From Pontimonas sp. (GTDB lineage Bacteria; Actinomycetota; Actinomycetes; Actinomycetales; Microbacteriaceae): a stretch of DNA of 64,000 bases. Within the stretch, counting starts at the first letter, position 1. Each line of letters opens with the position of its first letter. Positions 52,751 to 62,493 of the stretch are shown here, one piece after another. A program made the position numbers and the translations under genes. The notes beneath the pieces are model-generated. The model was not told the origin of the DNA and searched no databases. It saw only the letters and a list, made by a program, of their open reading frames with translations. The DNA lies in contig JAGYJI010000007.1 in the NCBI GenBank assembly GCA_018402295.1, positions 111,464-175,463 of the forward strand, in the 5' to 3' direction.

Positions 52751-52787
52751 GAAGCCGGGGTCGAGAGAGGCAATCGACCCCGGCTTC
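52751..52787 (-). terminator. Intra-operon stem-loop between phnD and phnC
   Basis: A perfect 14-base-pair stem, arms 52751-52764 and 52774-52787 (GAAGCCGGGGTCGA and complement), loop 9 bases, 17 bases after the phnD stop. No T tract. In binding-protein transport operons such hairpins protect the upstream message or partly terminate, giving more binding protein than membrane parts. Confidence 0.7.
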
Positions 52788-52803
52788 AGCGTGCCCTAAT
52801 GAA

Positions 52804-53791
52804 TTACTGGCACTTAGGTGAGCCTGTGACTTCACAGACCTTGCGAACACCGTCGTAGAAGGAATCGTCACGCTCGACGTAACCCCAGACCTTCTCATCC
52901 GTGAGTCCACACTCATCAACAGAGGTGCAGATGCCCGAGGCAACGAGAGCATCCACGTTTGCTTCCTCAGTGATGATCCGCTTGATCTCGCTCTTCAGCG
53001 AGTCGGGGAGCCCAGCCTGCATGGCCAGGGGGGAACCGGCGATAACTTCAGACTTCCACACTGTCTTGATTTCACCAGCTTCAATGTCGCCAGACTCGAT
53101 GAGGATCTTGTCCACCATCGCGTCGAAGGCAAATCCTGCGTCGCAGTCACCGTTCTTCACAGCGAGCACGGAGGCATCGTGCCCACCCGCGTAAACCGGA
53201 GTTATACCGCTTTCAGGATCGATTCCTGCCGAGAGGAGACCCTCGGAGGGGTACAGGAATCCGGACGTCGACGCGGGGTCCACGAAGCAGACCTTCTTGC
53301 CGGCGAAGTCTTCGATTCCGTTGATGTCGCCGTTGCTGGCAAGAGCAACACCGTAGGACTGGTATCCAGGCTCGATATCCGGTCCATCGGTCATGACGCC
53401 AGCAACCTCGAGCTCTGCGCCACGGATGTCGGCGAGAACGTAGGAGAAGGGACCGTACTGCGCCATGTCGACGCGGCCGGACACCTGGCCTTCGATGATT
53501 CCTGCGTAGTCAGTTGCTTGGAAGAACTCAATCTCCAGGCCGAGCTCCGCTTCCAGAACCTCGATAATCTTCTCGTAGCTTTCCACCAGCGAGCTTGATT
53601 CTTCGGAGGGAACTGCTCCGAAAGTCAACGTTGTCTGGCCAGTCGGCACGATCACCGGAAGCAGCGGATGAGGACGAGCTGCTCGTGGAGGAGGCGGGAG
53701 CTTCCGCTTCCTCGCTCGCCGCACAACCGGCGAGGACCAGGGCGAGAGCCGAACCAGCGGCCACCGCTCCCAATTTCCGTGAGTTGAACAT
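52804..53791 (-). CDS. phnD: Phosphonate ABC transporter binding lipoprotein (one frameshift)
   Basis: About 329 residues after repair. The N terminus is a lipoprotein signal with lipobox ALVLAGC, then a Ser-rich linker. The mature domain has TLTFGAVPSEES, FQATDYAGIIEGQVSGRVDMAQYGP and GKKVCFVDPASTSGFLYP, the ligand-site blocks of PhnD/PtxB-like proteins. Four cysteines near the C terminus (CTSVDEC, VCEVTGSPKC) suggest disulfides. One extra A near 53630 shifts the frame between RADWPD and TLTFGAV. ATG 53791 is chosen; TTG 53803 is possible. Confidence 0.9.
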
Positions 53792-53884
53792 AGGGTGAGA
53801 CAACTTTCTCTTGAAGGTGTTAGGGGAGTGTGAGGATCACACATTGATGAATTTAAGAAGATTGGGTTACGAATCAAGGCTGAG

Positions 53885-53937
53885 TTGGTGAACCAAGGGG
53901 GAAGGATTCTTACCGCTCAATGACCAACTGGTTACCA
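53885..53937. promoter_or_regulatory. TGGT/ACCA inverted repeats upstream of phnD, candidate operators
   Basis: TTGGTGAACCAA (53885-53896) and TGGTTACCA (53929-53937), the latter overlapping ACCAACTGGT (53923-53932), share TGGT and ACCA arms. They lie 94-146 bases upstream of the phnD start in the 267-base intergenic region shared with the divergent CNNM gene. TGGT-N-ACCA operators are bound by PhnF (GntR family) in mycobacteria; no phnF is present in the window. Confidence 0.35.
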
Positions 53938-54058
53938 CTCGGCTTATCTCTCAATCTCGAGTTGAAGCAGCGCTCACTGCGCCCCAACACTCGGCGTTTG
54001 CCCAGCTGACCTTGTCACTCTTGTGGCATCTCACCGCTGTGTGCGGAGAAAGTAACGC

Positions 54059-55339
54059 GTGGAAGCTCTTCTTCTGTTGGTGCTCATTCTCACGAATGGG
54101 CTGCTTGCGATGTCAGAAGTCGCCCTGCTCACCTCGAGGCGAGGCAAGCTTCAGGGCATGGCTGCCAAAGGCAAGAAGTCTGCTGCCCTTGCTCTTAAGG
54201 TGTCCGAGAACCCCACAGAGTTCCTCTCTGCCATTCAGATCGGGATCACCTCGATTGGGTTGCTCAGTGGAATCGTGGGGGAGGCGGTGTTTGCCGCCCC
54301 CCTAGCCCTAGCCCTCGAGGGTCTAGGGCTAGGGGAAGCAGCCGCGGGGATTACCGCGACCATCGTGGTGGTTGTGGTCGTCACCTATTTTGCGATCACG
54401 ATTGGCGAGCTTGTTCCGAAGCGATTCGGTCAAACCCATCCCGAAGTGATTGCGTCACTCGTGAGCGCACCACTGCTATTGCTGGCGAAGCTGTCGCGCC
54501 CTTTCGTGTGGCTTCTGAGTGTTAGCACTAACGGACTTCTGCGACTCCTCGGTGTTCGAGGGGATCAGTCATCCTCGGTCACCGAGGATGAAATCGAAGC
54601 GATGCTCGATGAGGGGTCCCTGACGGGCCTCATCGAGGTTCAAGAGCGCGACATTGTGAGAAACCTGTTCCGTTTGGATGAACGGAGGTTGGGCTCACTG
54701 ATGGTGCCGCGCTCCGACATTGTCTTCGTAGACGTCTCGGCATCCGATGCGGAGAACTTTGATCTGATTGCGGAATCCCCGCATTCGCGCATCCCCGTGT
54801 GTGACGGTGGGCTCGACACCATTGTGGGAGTGTTGACGGCCAAGGCAGCCCTCGCCCAGGTGGCGAGGGGGCAGTCACTGAACCTGCGGAAGAAGCTCGA
54901 GGTCCCAGAGTTTGTTCCCGAAACACTGACCGGTTTGGAACTTCTCACACAGTTTCGGGAATCCCGCCGCAACTTCGCGTTTGTGGTCGATGAATACGGA
55001 AGCGTCGAGGGCATCGTGACCCTCCAAGACATCATTGATGCCCTGGTGGGGGAGATTGGTCACGGTGAGAACAGCGAACCTGACGCCATCCAGCGGGATG
55101 ATGGGTCGTGGTTGCTCGAAAGCACGATGGCGATCCCCGAGTTCAAAGACTGTTTGGCCATTGAGTCCCTGCCCGAGGAAGACCGCGGCAAGTACCACAC
55201 CGTCAGTGGGCTGGTGCTGTTGCTCCTAGGTCGCATTCCAGAGCCAGGCGACTCTGTTCAGGTGGAGGGCTGGCGACTTGAAGTTGTGGACCTCGATGGG
55301 CGCAGGATTGACAAGATTCTGGCGTCGCGGCTGGTCTGA
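54059..55339 (+). CDS. CNNM/CorC-HlyC family membrane protein with CBS domains
   Basis: 426 residues: a DUF21/CNNM transmembrane domain (about residues 1-165, with MSEVALLTSRRGKLQ and the conserved ITIGELVPKRFG), two CBS domains (about 205-325, MVPRSDIVFVDV and FAFVVDEYGSVEGIVTLQDI), and a C-terminal CorC_HlyC domain. Family members handle Mg2+ or Co2+ or extrude Na+; the role here is inferred. The start is GTG 54059. The last codons (IDKILASR) lie in a 22-base repeat found again at 63311. Confidence 0.9.
   Translation: MEALLLLVLILTNGLLAMSEVALLTSRRGKLQGMAAKGKKSAALALKVSENPTEFLSAIQIGITSIGLLSGIVGEAVFAAPLALALEGLGLGEAAAGITATIVVVVVVTYFAITIGELVPKRFGQTHPEVIASLVSAPLLLLAKLSRPFVWLLSVSTNGLLRLLGVRGDQSSSVTEDEIEAMLDEGSLTGLIEVQERDIVRNLFRLDERRLGSLMVPRSDIVFVDVSASDAENFDLIAESPHSRIPVCDGGLDTIVGVLTAKAALAQVARGQSLNLRKKLEVPEFVPETLTGLELLTQFRESRRNFAFVVDEYGSVEGIVTLQDIIDALVGEIGHGENSEPDAIQRDDGSWLLESTMAIPEFKDCLAIESLPEEDRGKYHTVSGLVLLLLGRIPEPGDSVQVEGWRLEVVDLDGRRIDKILASRLV
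54299..54335. repeat. Perfect inverted repeat inside the CNNM gene
   Basis: CCCCTAGCCCTAG (54299-54311) is exactly complementary to CTAGGGCTAGGGG (54323-54335); the 11 bases between contain the palindrome CCCTCGAGGG. The mRNA would form a very stable hairpin. It encodes an alternating Leu-Ala / Leu-Gly run (LALALEGLGLG). Confidence 0.9.
55309..55330 (+). repeat. 22-base direct repeat, left copy (3' end of CNNM gene)
   Basis: Starts TGACAAGATTCTGG and ends GCGTCGCGG; identical to 63311-63332 in the same orientation. It encodes the last residues of the CNNM protein except the final two. With the right copy it bounds the tetritol operon. Confidence 0.85.
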
Positions 55340-55430
55340 GACCGTGCTCACTGCAGACTGAGATGGAGATTACCGATTTGACTGAGGCACACAATCCGCC
55401 AGACCGACTGATTGTCTGAAAATTTGCTTT

Positions 55431-56228
55431 TTAGTTGTCCAAAGCCTCAACGATCAGCTCGATGTTCATGTTTCCCAGCTCATCCAAAACGTGCTCAGGG
55501 GTGCCGCCATCAACGATGACGGTATCGAAGTCCTCCACTCGCTTGTGAGCATGAAGCGCTCTCATGCTGAACTTCGTATGGTCCAGATATAACACTCGGC
55601 GGGCGGCAGAGGAAAACATTGCCTCCTTGATGAGAGCGGCGTCGTGGTGTTGGTGGTAGCAAACTCCGTCGGTGACAGCGGGAGAGGAGAGGAAGACGAT
55701 ATCTGCGCGGAGAGAGCGTATTGCGTTTAATGCAACAGTTCCCATGTACGCTTCACACCATTTGTAGTATTGCCCACCGGCTACAAGGAGGGCGATTCCG
55801 GGGTCGTCGGTTAACAAACCAGCTACCCTTTGGAAATTTGTGATGACCGTGAGAGGTTGCTTTTCCGGCAGAAGCTCTGCCAAGTAAATGCCGGTTGTTG
55901 AGTCGTCGAGAATGACAGCTTGGCCAGGCTCGACAAGGTCAAAGGCTGCGCGGGCGACTGCCTTCTTTGCCGATTTTGCCTGACGGATGCGATATTCGGT
56001 TGAGGATTCAAACAGACTGCTTGCAACAGCGGTTGCCGTTCCCCGAGATTTTCGCAATATTCCCCGCAGGTCAAGGGTGTCGAGGTCACGGTGAATCGTC
56101 ATGGCGCTAACGCCGAATGTCTCGCTGAGCTCTTCGATCCGCATGGAACCCGAGTTCAGCACCAGCTCGGTAATGGCTTCCAACCGGTCACCTTGACGAA
56201 GGCCGGTCCGATCGACTGTGTCCGTCAC
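55431..56228 (-). CDS. DeoR family transcriptional regulator
   Basis: 265 residues. An N-terminal winged helix-turn-helix (MRIEELSETFGVSAMTIHRDLDTLDLRGIL) carries the TxxRDLxxL recognition helix, followed by a DeoR sugar-phosphate-binding C-terminal domain (AVARAAFDLVEPGQAVILDDSTTG; VLYLDHTKFS). Such regulators sense phosphorylated intermediates of the operon they control. GTG 56228 follows AAAGGAAAG; the longer frame to 56321 lacks a comparable site. Probably the repressor of the divergent tetritol operon. Confidence 0.88.
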   Translation of the reverse strand: MTDTVDRTGLRQGDRLEAITELVLNSGSMRIEELSETFGVSAMTIHRDLDTLDLRGILRKSRGTATAVASSLFESSTEYRIRQAKSAKKAVARAAFDLVEPGQAVILDDSTTGIYLAELLPEKQPLTVITNFQRVAGLLTDDPGIALLVAGGQYYKWCEAYMGTVALNAIRSLRADIVFLSSPAVTDGVCYHQHHDAALIKEAMFSSAARRVLYLDHTKFSMRALHAHKRVEDFDTVIVDGGTPEHVLDELGNMNIELIVEALDN

Positions 56229-56301
56229 AAGGTTCTTTCCTTTGAGTCTTTTCTCATTTAATAACGAAAGCCTATGCTTCCGCGCCATAGTGACTTGGAG
56301 T

Positions 56302-56340
56302 GTGCGGGGGTTGAAGCCCATTGGGTTCCAACCCCCGCAC
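56302..56340 (-). terminator. Stem-loop between the sugar-binding-protein gene and deoR
   Basis: Arms 56302-56313 (GTGCGGGGGTTG) and 56329-56340 are perfectly complementary over 12 bases with a 15-base loop, 19 bases after the binding-protein stop. No T tract on the minus strand, so it is likely a stabiliser or partial terminator that lowers regulator expression. Confidence 0.65.
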
Positions 56341-56359
56341 TGTTCAAGCGGGACTAACC

Positions 56360-57439
56360 TCAGTCTTCGTTTGCGATGTTGCCAGTTTCAAGGTTCTTGG
56401 CAACAAGCTCAGGAAGGCGCTGAAGGAATGCGTCCACGTCGGTCACAACGTTGCCGAGGTAGCTGTCAACGTTGCTCGCGTCAATAGGCGGCATGATGTA
56501 GTCGTAGTTGGACTCAACAGGTTCTCCACACGCAACCTTCTGAGCAACTGCTAGACCAGCGGCCAGCTGCACACGTCCGTGCTGCAGTGACGAGCCAATC
56601 ATTTCACCAGCCTGAACGGCACGAATGCCATCCTCGATACCATCGATTCCCACAACGGGGAGGAGCGGGTCAAGACCAGCTTCTTTCATCGCCTGGATTG
56701 CACCCAATGCCATGTCGTCGTTCTCTGCGACAACTCCGTCAATCTGGTCACCGAAGCTGGTAATCCAGTTTGCCATCAAGTTGGCTGCTTGGTCACGCGC
56801 CCAGTTGGCGGTGTCGATAGCGAGAACATTGATGTCAGGGTACTCATCCAGCACGTTCATGATTCCCTGGGTGCGGTTGATTTCAGGAGATGAGCCAAGA
56901 GGACCCTGGAGAACAACAATGTTTCCAGAACCACCCAGAGCGTCAGCCATCTGCTGCATCTGCTGCGAACCAGCGGCAACGTCATCGGGGAGAACCGATG
57001 ACGTAATCAGGTCAGTGAAGTCCAGTGTGGTGTTCACTGTCAGCACGGGAATGTCGGCCTCTTTAGCAGCTTCGAGCTGCGGGCGGAGGGAGTCAGCCTG
57101 TGCGGGAACGATGATGATGGCGTCTACTTCCTGATTGATGAGAGTATCAATCTGGGATGCCTGGTTGGCAACATCGTCATCTGCGGAATTCCACAGAAGT
57201 TCGATGTCGTTCACCTCAGCGAAGGCCTGCATGCCCTCTTGACCCTGCGTGATGTACGACGACATGTTGTACACCGCAACACCAACGCGGAGAGGACCAC
57301 AGCTCTCAGCGGTGTCTCCACTGGGTTCTGCCTCAGTAGTTGTGGTCATCTCGGTTGTTCCTGCTGCACATGCAGCCAAACCGAGAGTCATGACCGCACC
57401 GGCGGCAAGCAAGCTTGCACGCTTTCTCAATCTATACAT
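56360..57439 (-). CDS. Sugar ABC transporter substrate-binding lipoprotein (RbsB/XylF-like)
   Basis: 359 residues with a lipoprotein signal (lipobox LGLAAC), a Thr-rich linker and a Peripla_BP_4 fold: [57 protein letters not shown] and VGIDGIEDG. These match ribose/polyol-type binding proteins of carbohydrate ABC importers. The neighbours suggest a tetritol such as D-threitol or erythritol as ligand. Confidence 0.88.
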   Translation of the reverse strand: MYRLRKRASLLAAGAVMTLGLAACAAGTTEMTTTTEAEPSGDTAESCGPLRVGVAVYNMSSYITQGQEGMQAFAEVNDIELLWNSADDDVANQASQIDTLINQEVDAIIIVPAQADSLRPQLEAAKEADIPVLTVNTTLDFTDLITSSVLPDDVAAGSQQMQQMADALGGSGNIVVLQGPLGSSPEINRTQGIMNVLDEYPDINVLAIDTANWARDQAANLMANWITSFGDQIDGVVAENDDMALGAIQAMKEAGLDPLLPVVGIDGIEDGIRAVQAGEMIGSSLQHGRVQLAAGLAVAQKVACGEPVESNYDYIMPPIDASNVDSYLGNVVTDVDAFLQRLPELVAKNLETGNIANED

Positions 57440-57508
57440 TTCTGCTCCTTATGAATGGATTGGGGCTCTTGACGATGTCGAAAACTGGAGTGAAAACGCT
57501 ATCTCCAG

Positions 57509-58515
57509 CTATCTATTTCGCCGGCGGTTCGCCCACACATCAACCGCCACCGCTGAGACGATCACGACACCATTGATGACCATCTGCCAATAGGCAGGGA
57601 CCACCAAGATGTCGAGTCCGTTTTTCAGCGTCTGGATGATCAAGAGTCCAAGGAAAGTTCCCCAGACGGTGCCTCGACCACCCATTAAACTCGCGCCACC
57701 TATGACCACGGCAGCAATTGCGCCGAGCTCAAATCCCTGGCCCAAGTTGGGGGGCCCGGAAATGACACGAGAAGCTAAGACCACACCGGAAAGTCCGGCG
57801 AGAAAACCGCTGATGGTGTAAACCTGCACCAAAGTCCTGCGCACGTTCACGCCTGCAACTTCAGCTGCCGTCCTGTTACCACCGACCGCGTACACACGAA
57901 GCCCAAAAGCGGAGTACTTCATGATGACGCCCAGCAGAATGAAGAATCCGATCATGACAAACACCGGTGCTTGGAATCCGAGGAAGCGTGTATTTGCAAT
58001 CAGACCAAATGAATCGGGTAGGCCGTTGATGGGCGCCCCACCCCGATGAAATAGGCGAAACCCGACGCAGCAGTCAGCATCCCAAGGGTCGCCACAAAGG
58101 GTGGAACGTCCAAGTACGCGACAACGACTCCATTGATCACCCCGCGAGTGTTCCCGCCACAATTGCGCCAAGAAGTGCGAGCCAAATCATCTCCGGGTTC
58201 CTGATCGCAATCCAGGCGGAAACCATCGCGCCAAGTGCAATGAGGCTCCCCACAGAGAGGTCGATTCCTCCGGTCAGGATGACAAGCGTTTGACCGAGGG
58301 CGATCAGGGCGAAGGGGGCCGCAGCGATGAGGACTGCTCGCAGGTTGCCGATACTCGCGAAGCGCTCGTTCTTGTATCGCAAAGTAGACCATCGCCATGA
58401 GGAGAACAATCACCAAGGAATTCCTGATGAGTAGGTCAAGGATGCGCTGCGAATTCCATCGCATACCCGCCTGGCGAAACTTCTCGAGGCTGTCCCGGTC
58501 AAATTTCTCGGCCAC
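57509..58515 (-). CDS. Sugar ABC transporter permease, RbsC-like (three frameshifts)
   Basis: About 336 residues after repair. An N-terminal cytoplasmic segment leads to helices with LIALGQTLVILTGGIDLSVGSLIALGAMV (the RbsC signature GIDLSVG), then VNGVVVAYLDVPPFVATLG in altered frames, and FGLRVYAVGGNRTAAEVAGVNV, the BPD_transp_2 coupling motif. Shifts are near 58378, 58141-58144 and 58040-58044, the last two in G runs. GTG 58515 follows GGGAGAACACA. It pairs with the ATPase 14 bases upstream. Confidence 0.87.
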
Positions 58516-58529
58516 TGTGTTCTCCCGTC

Positions 58530-60050
58530 CTAGCTTTCGGATCCAACTTGAAGAAGCGCTTGGTCACTTGCCAAGCGAAATATTTGCTCCTGGGAGTCTT
58601 TTTGGTCGAGGTCGTCTCTCATGAGTTCACCCGCGATTTCTCCGGCCCGGATTACAAGGACTCGGTGGGCAAGCCCGATTAGCTCAGGTGTGTCCGAGCT
58701 GACCAATACGACACTGACGCCGGTTTCCGCCAAGTCGCGAATGATTGTGTAAATTTCCCCGCGCGCTCCCACGTCGACTCCGCGTGTCGGCTCATCGAGA
58801 AGCAAGACCTTTGTCTCTTCACCCAGCCACCGCGCGATGACAATCTTCTGTTGATTTCCCCGGAAAGCGTGGCGACAGTCTGTTCCAGGTTTCGGGCTTT
58901 AGCGAAACGGATGTCATCGCGTCGCCGACTACTTTGCTTCGCTTGCGCAAGCGAAGGAACCCGAGGCAGGTGAAGTTGCTGAGCCTGGGCATTGATCCGT
59001 TGTCAAGAACCGAGCGCATGAGATTAAGCCCGGCACCTTTGCGATCCTCTGGCACGATTGCCAAGCCTGCGGTGATAGCGCGCTTTGCCGAGCCCGGTTT
59101 GACTGCACTTTCCCCAACGGTGATTGTTCCCGACCTCAATTTCCGTATGCCGTATATGGCCTCGAGGATCTCTGTCCTCCCTGCCCCCACGAGTCCACCG
59201 AGGCCGAGAATTTCGCCTTTGCGAACGCGAAATGACACGGAGGGACCGTTATCCGTCAAGGTGAGGTTGGTGACTTCAAGTCCTGTTTCCTTTGAAGGCT
59301 TCGGCAGTTGGGGGAACAGATTTTCCAGGTCGCGGCCGATCATGGCCTTGATGACAGCCTCTGAGTCGGCACGCTCGACAGCTTCGTCCATGACTAGTTC
59401 TCCATCGCGCATGACCAACACCCGGTCAGCGAGGTCCTGGATTTCCTGCATGCGATGAGTCGTGTACATCATCGCAACACCGCGGTTCTTGAGCTCGCCG
59501 ATTACCTGGTAGAGCCGGGCCACCTCTTGCTCTGGCATAGAGGAGGTCGGCTCATCGAGAAGAATCAGTCGTGCTCCCCAGGTGGTCGCTTTGACAATTT
59601 CAACAATTTGGGTCAGTGCCGTGGAAAGTCTGTTCATCTTTACGCGGGGATCAATCTGAACACCAAAAACTTCGAGCATTTCGGCGGCTTGAGCCAGCAT
59701 CGCCTTATGGTTCAGGACCCCTATTGCGTTGGTCAGTTCCCTACCCACGAAAAGGTTTTCGTAGACTGTCAGGTCCGGGTAGGGGCGAGTTCCTGGGGAA
59801 CAATTCCAATTCCCGCTTCCCGGGAAAGAAGGGTGTCAAGTCTCTCGTAGGGTTTCCCCGAAATAATCACGGTGCCGCTGTCGGGGCGCACCTGACCAGT
59901 CGCGATCTTGAAGATGGTCGACTTTCCCGCACCATTTTCTCCAGCGAGCGCGACAACTTCGCCTGCGTTGAGTGAGAAAGAAACGTTCTTGAGCACGGGC
60001 ACACCACCGTACGACTTGTCAAGGTTTCTCACCTCCAACACAACGCTCAC
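58530..60050 (-). CDS. Sugar ABC transporter ATPase, RbsA-like (three frameshifts)
   Basis: A duplicated-ATPase importer subunit of about 507 residues. Domain 1 has Walker [10 protein letters not shown] and [15 protein letters not shown] Walker B ([14 protein letters not shown]). Domain 2 has [27 protein letters not shown] and [19 protein letters not shown]. Shifts are near 59790, 58925 and 58857. GTG 60050 has AAGGAG upstream. It energises uptake with the RbsC-like permease. Confidence 0.88.
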
Positions 60051-60074
60051 TGTTCACACTCCTTCGGGTGATGT

Positions 60075-60092
60075 CTAACATCGTAATGTTAG
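60075..60092. promoter_or_regulatory. Palindrome CTAACAT-N4-ATGTTAG, candidate DeoR operator
   Basis: Perfect 7-base arms (60075-60081 and 60086-60092) separated by CGTA, 25 bases upstream of the transporter ATPase start in the divergent intergenic region 60051-60244. The whole region is strikingly AT-rich. A second inverted repeat ACACA-GT-TGTGT is at 60183-60194. Either could be the regulator site. Confidence 0.45.
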
Positions 60093-60151
60093 AAGAAACA
60101 TACACTAAGAAAATAATCACAGATTACGTGGTTTGTTTCACATTTGTTATG

Positions 60152-60180
60152 TTGATAAAACCGTGCACACTGTATAGATT
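60152..60180 (+). promoter_or_regulatory. Possible sigma-70-type promoter for the kinase-isomerase-dehydrogenase operon
   Basis: TTGATA (60152-60157) and TAGATT (60175-60180) are spaced by 17 bases, 64 bases upstream of the kinase ATG. The -10 match is only four of six, so this is tentative. Confidence 0.3.
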
Positions 60181-60244
60181 CAACACAGTTGTGTGTGAAG
60201 TCACGTGTTTTTTGGCAAAGGAGCAGACGTGAAGGGGGATTGTG

Positions 60245-61970
60245 ATGACACGAGTATTTGACGATCCGGCCAGATTTATGGAGGACATGCTCTCCGGTTT
60301 CTGCGCTCTTTACCCAGATTATGTGACCCAAGTGCACGGCGGCGTTGTCCGCGCTCAACACACGCCCTCTGAAAAAGTGGCTGTCATTGTCGGCGGTGGC
60401 TCGGGACACTATCCTGCGTTCTGCGGGATCGTGGGAGAGGGCTTCGCGGACGGCGCGATTGTGGGCAACATTTTTACGTCGCCATCTGCGCAAGATGCGG
60501 TCAATGTTGCAGTCGCCGCTGAGAATGGGGGCGGCGTTGTTATTACCAGCGGGAATTATGCCGGGGACGTCTTGCACTTCACCGAGGCGGTCCATGCTCT
60601 GCGGGAATCGGGCATTCCCGCTCACACGGTTTTGTGACCGACGACATTGCGAGCGCACCGCGGGGAGAAGAGTCACAGCGCCGGGGTATTGCGGGAGATT
60701 TTGTGGTGTTTAAGTGCATGTCTGCTGCGGCCGAAGAGGGTTATGCGATCGATGACGTCGTGCGAGTAGGAGAGAAAGCAAACGACAAGACCCGCACCCT
60801 CGGCGTTGCTTTTGCGGGCTGCACGCTGCCCGGGGAGACACAACCACTGTTTACCGTTCCTGCCGGAAAAATGGGTCTTGGGCTTGGTATTCACGGCGAG
60901 CCTGGGGTTTCGGAAGATGCAATTCCCTCGGCGCGAGCGCTGGCGAAGCAACTCGTGGATTCATTGCTAGAGGAATTCTCTTGTGCTAAAGGTCAAAAAG
61001 TAGGGGTCATTCTTAACGGTCTCGGAGCGACAAAGTACGAAGAGCTCTTCGTTGTGTGGCGGTCTGTATCGGAATTCTTGGACGACCACGGCCTGGTTGT
61101 GGTTGGTCCGGAAGTTGGGGAACTGGTAACGAGTCTCGATATGGCGGGACTTTCTCTCACAATTGTGGAGCTCGATGAGGAGTTGGAACGTTTTTGGCGA
61201 GCGCCTGCAAATACCCCTGCTTATAAGAAGGGTAAGACTTCGAATCTTGTAAGACACAGCGAGACAAGGATCCTTAGGCAAATTCATGTCGGGTCTGACA
61301 CGGGAGTGATATCTGAAAGTTCAGACCGGTCAAAAATTTACGCCGAACGAGTTCTGGAAATCATGAAATCTGTTGGTCTGAAGCTCGAAGAGGTCGAGTT
61401 GGAGCTCGGGCGGATTGATGCTGTTGCTGGAGATGGCGATCACGGCCGAGGAATGGTCAAGGGAGTTCAGGCTGCGATAGAAGCCGCGTCTGAAGCTGTC
61501 AGAAACGGTGCTGGGGTCCAAGACACTCTCACAGTCGCGGGTGAAGCCTGGTCCAGCAAGGCTGGAGGCACATCTGGCGCGTTGTGGGGGCGTGGCTAAA
61601 AGCCGTCGGTTTATCCCTGGGGGACCCGTCTTCTGGACTCGCCCCCACCGATGTGGCCGCAGCGATGGCGGCCGGCGCGGATGCTGTCATGACGCTTGGC
61701 AAAGCTCGCGTGGGAGACAAGACGATGGTGGACTCGCTGGTTCCCTTCGTCGAGACGCTCTCGACGGAGTTGGCCAAGGGTTCACAACTCAAGAAGGCTT
61801 GGCAACGGGCTTCAGACAAAGCCACGCAGGCCGCCGCAGAGACGTCGAAGCTTTCTCCCAAGATTGGGCGAGCTAGGCCTCTGGCAGAGCGGAGTATCGG
61901 GACCCCGGATGCAGGGGCAACGTCACTGGCACTTATGTTTCACGCAGTGACACATCATCTCACTGACTAA
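60245..61970 (+). CDS. DhaK-DhaL fused dihydroxyacetone/erythrulose kinase-like protein (two frameshifts)
   Basis: About 575 residues after repair. The DhaK domain has [10 protein letters not shown] (family GGGSGHEP), [12 protein letters not shown] and IHGEPGVS with the His that binds the keto substrate covalently. The DhaL ATP domain has GDGDHGRGM and a C-terminal [10 protein letters not shown]. DerK/LerK kinases of M. smegmatis tetritol catabolism belong to this superfamily and phosphorylate erythrulose; DHA kinase is the alternative. Lost G bases near 60634 and 61583-61590 break the frame. ATG 60245 is behind AAGGGGGA. Confidence 0.85.
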
Positions 61971-61992
61971 GCAGAAAGCAAGGAAGAGCGCA

Positions 61993-62484
61993 ATGGCATC
62001 AAGGAAATGGAGGGTTGTTGTTGGATCTGACGACGCCGGATTCGAATACAAGGAGCGACTCAAGGCTGACCTGCTTGCTGACCCGAGAGTGGAGTCCGTC
62101 ATCGATGTAGGGGTGGATTCAACCTCGCGGGCAATGTACCCTCACGTTGCCATTGATGCGGCAAAAAAGATTGCCGGGGGACAGGCTGACCGCGGGCTAC
62201 TTATTTGTGGCACGGGCCTTGGTGTCGCGATATCTGCGAACAAAGTGCCGGGGATACGCGCCGTCACAGCGCATGATGGATATTCGGTCGAGCGAGGAGT
62301 ATTGAGCAACAACGCTCAAGTTCTCTGCATGGGGCAACGGGTGGTGGGTATCGAGTTGGCTCGGCATCTCGTCAACGGATGGCTTGATTTGGAGTTCGAC
62401 GAAACCTCGAGCTCCGCCCGCAAAGTCCAGGCGATTGTGGACCATGAGAATGGCCTCGTAGCGGAACCTCAGAGCACGACGTAA
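61993..62484 (+). CDS. RpiB/LacAB-type sugar-phosphate isomerase, DerI-like (erythrulose 4-phosphate isomerase)
   Basis: A 163-residue RpiB-fold isomerase: [47 protein letters not shown] (catalytic Cys in CGTG, anion loop GTGLG) and [14 protein letters not shown]. The [27 protein letters not shown] form is that of D-erythrulose-4-phosphate isomerase (DerI/LerI) better than ribose-5-phosphate isomerase B. Start ATG 61993, RBS AAGGAAGAGCG. Lies 22 bases after the kinase. Confidence 0.85.
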   Translation: MASRKWRVVVGSDDAGFEYKERLKADLLADPRVESVIDVGVDSTSRAMYPHVAIDAAKKIAGGQADRGLLICGTGLGVAISANKVPGIRAVTAHDGYSVERGVLSNNAQVLCMGQRVVGIELARHLVNGWLDLEFDETSSSARKVQAIVDHENGLVAEPQSTT

Positions 62485-62493
62485 GGAGAAATA

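Noticed and set aside
47659..53791. C-P lyase or phosphite dehydrogenase pathway
   Set aside because: No phnG-M or ptxD-like gene is present; the only catabolic genes are the FAD oxidoreductase and HAD hydrolase.
55340..55430. tRNA gene at the island's left border
   Set aside because: I checked both strands for a cloverleaf; none is present, so insertion is at a protein gene 3' end, not a tRNA.
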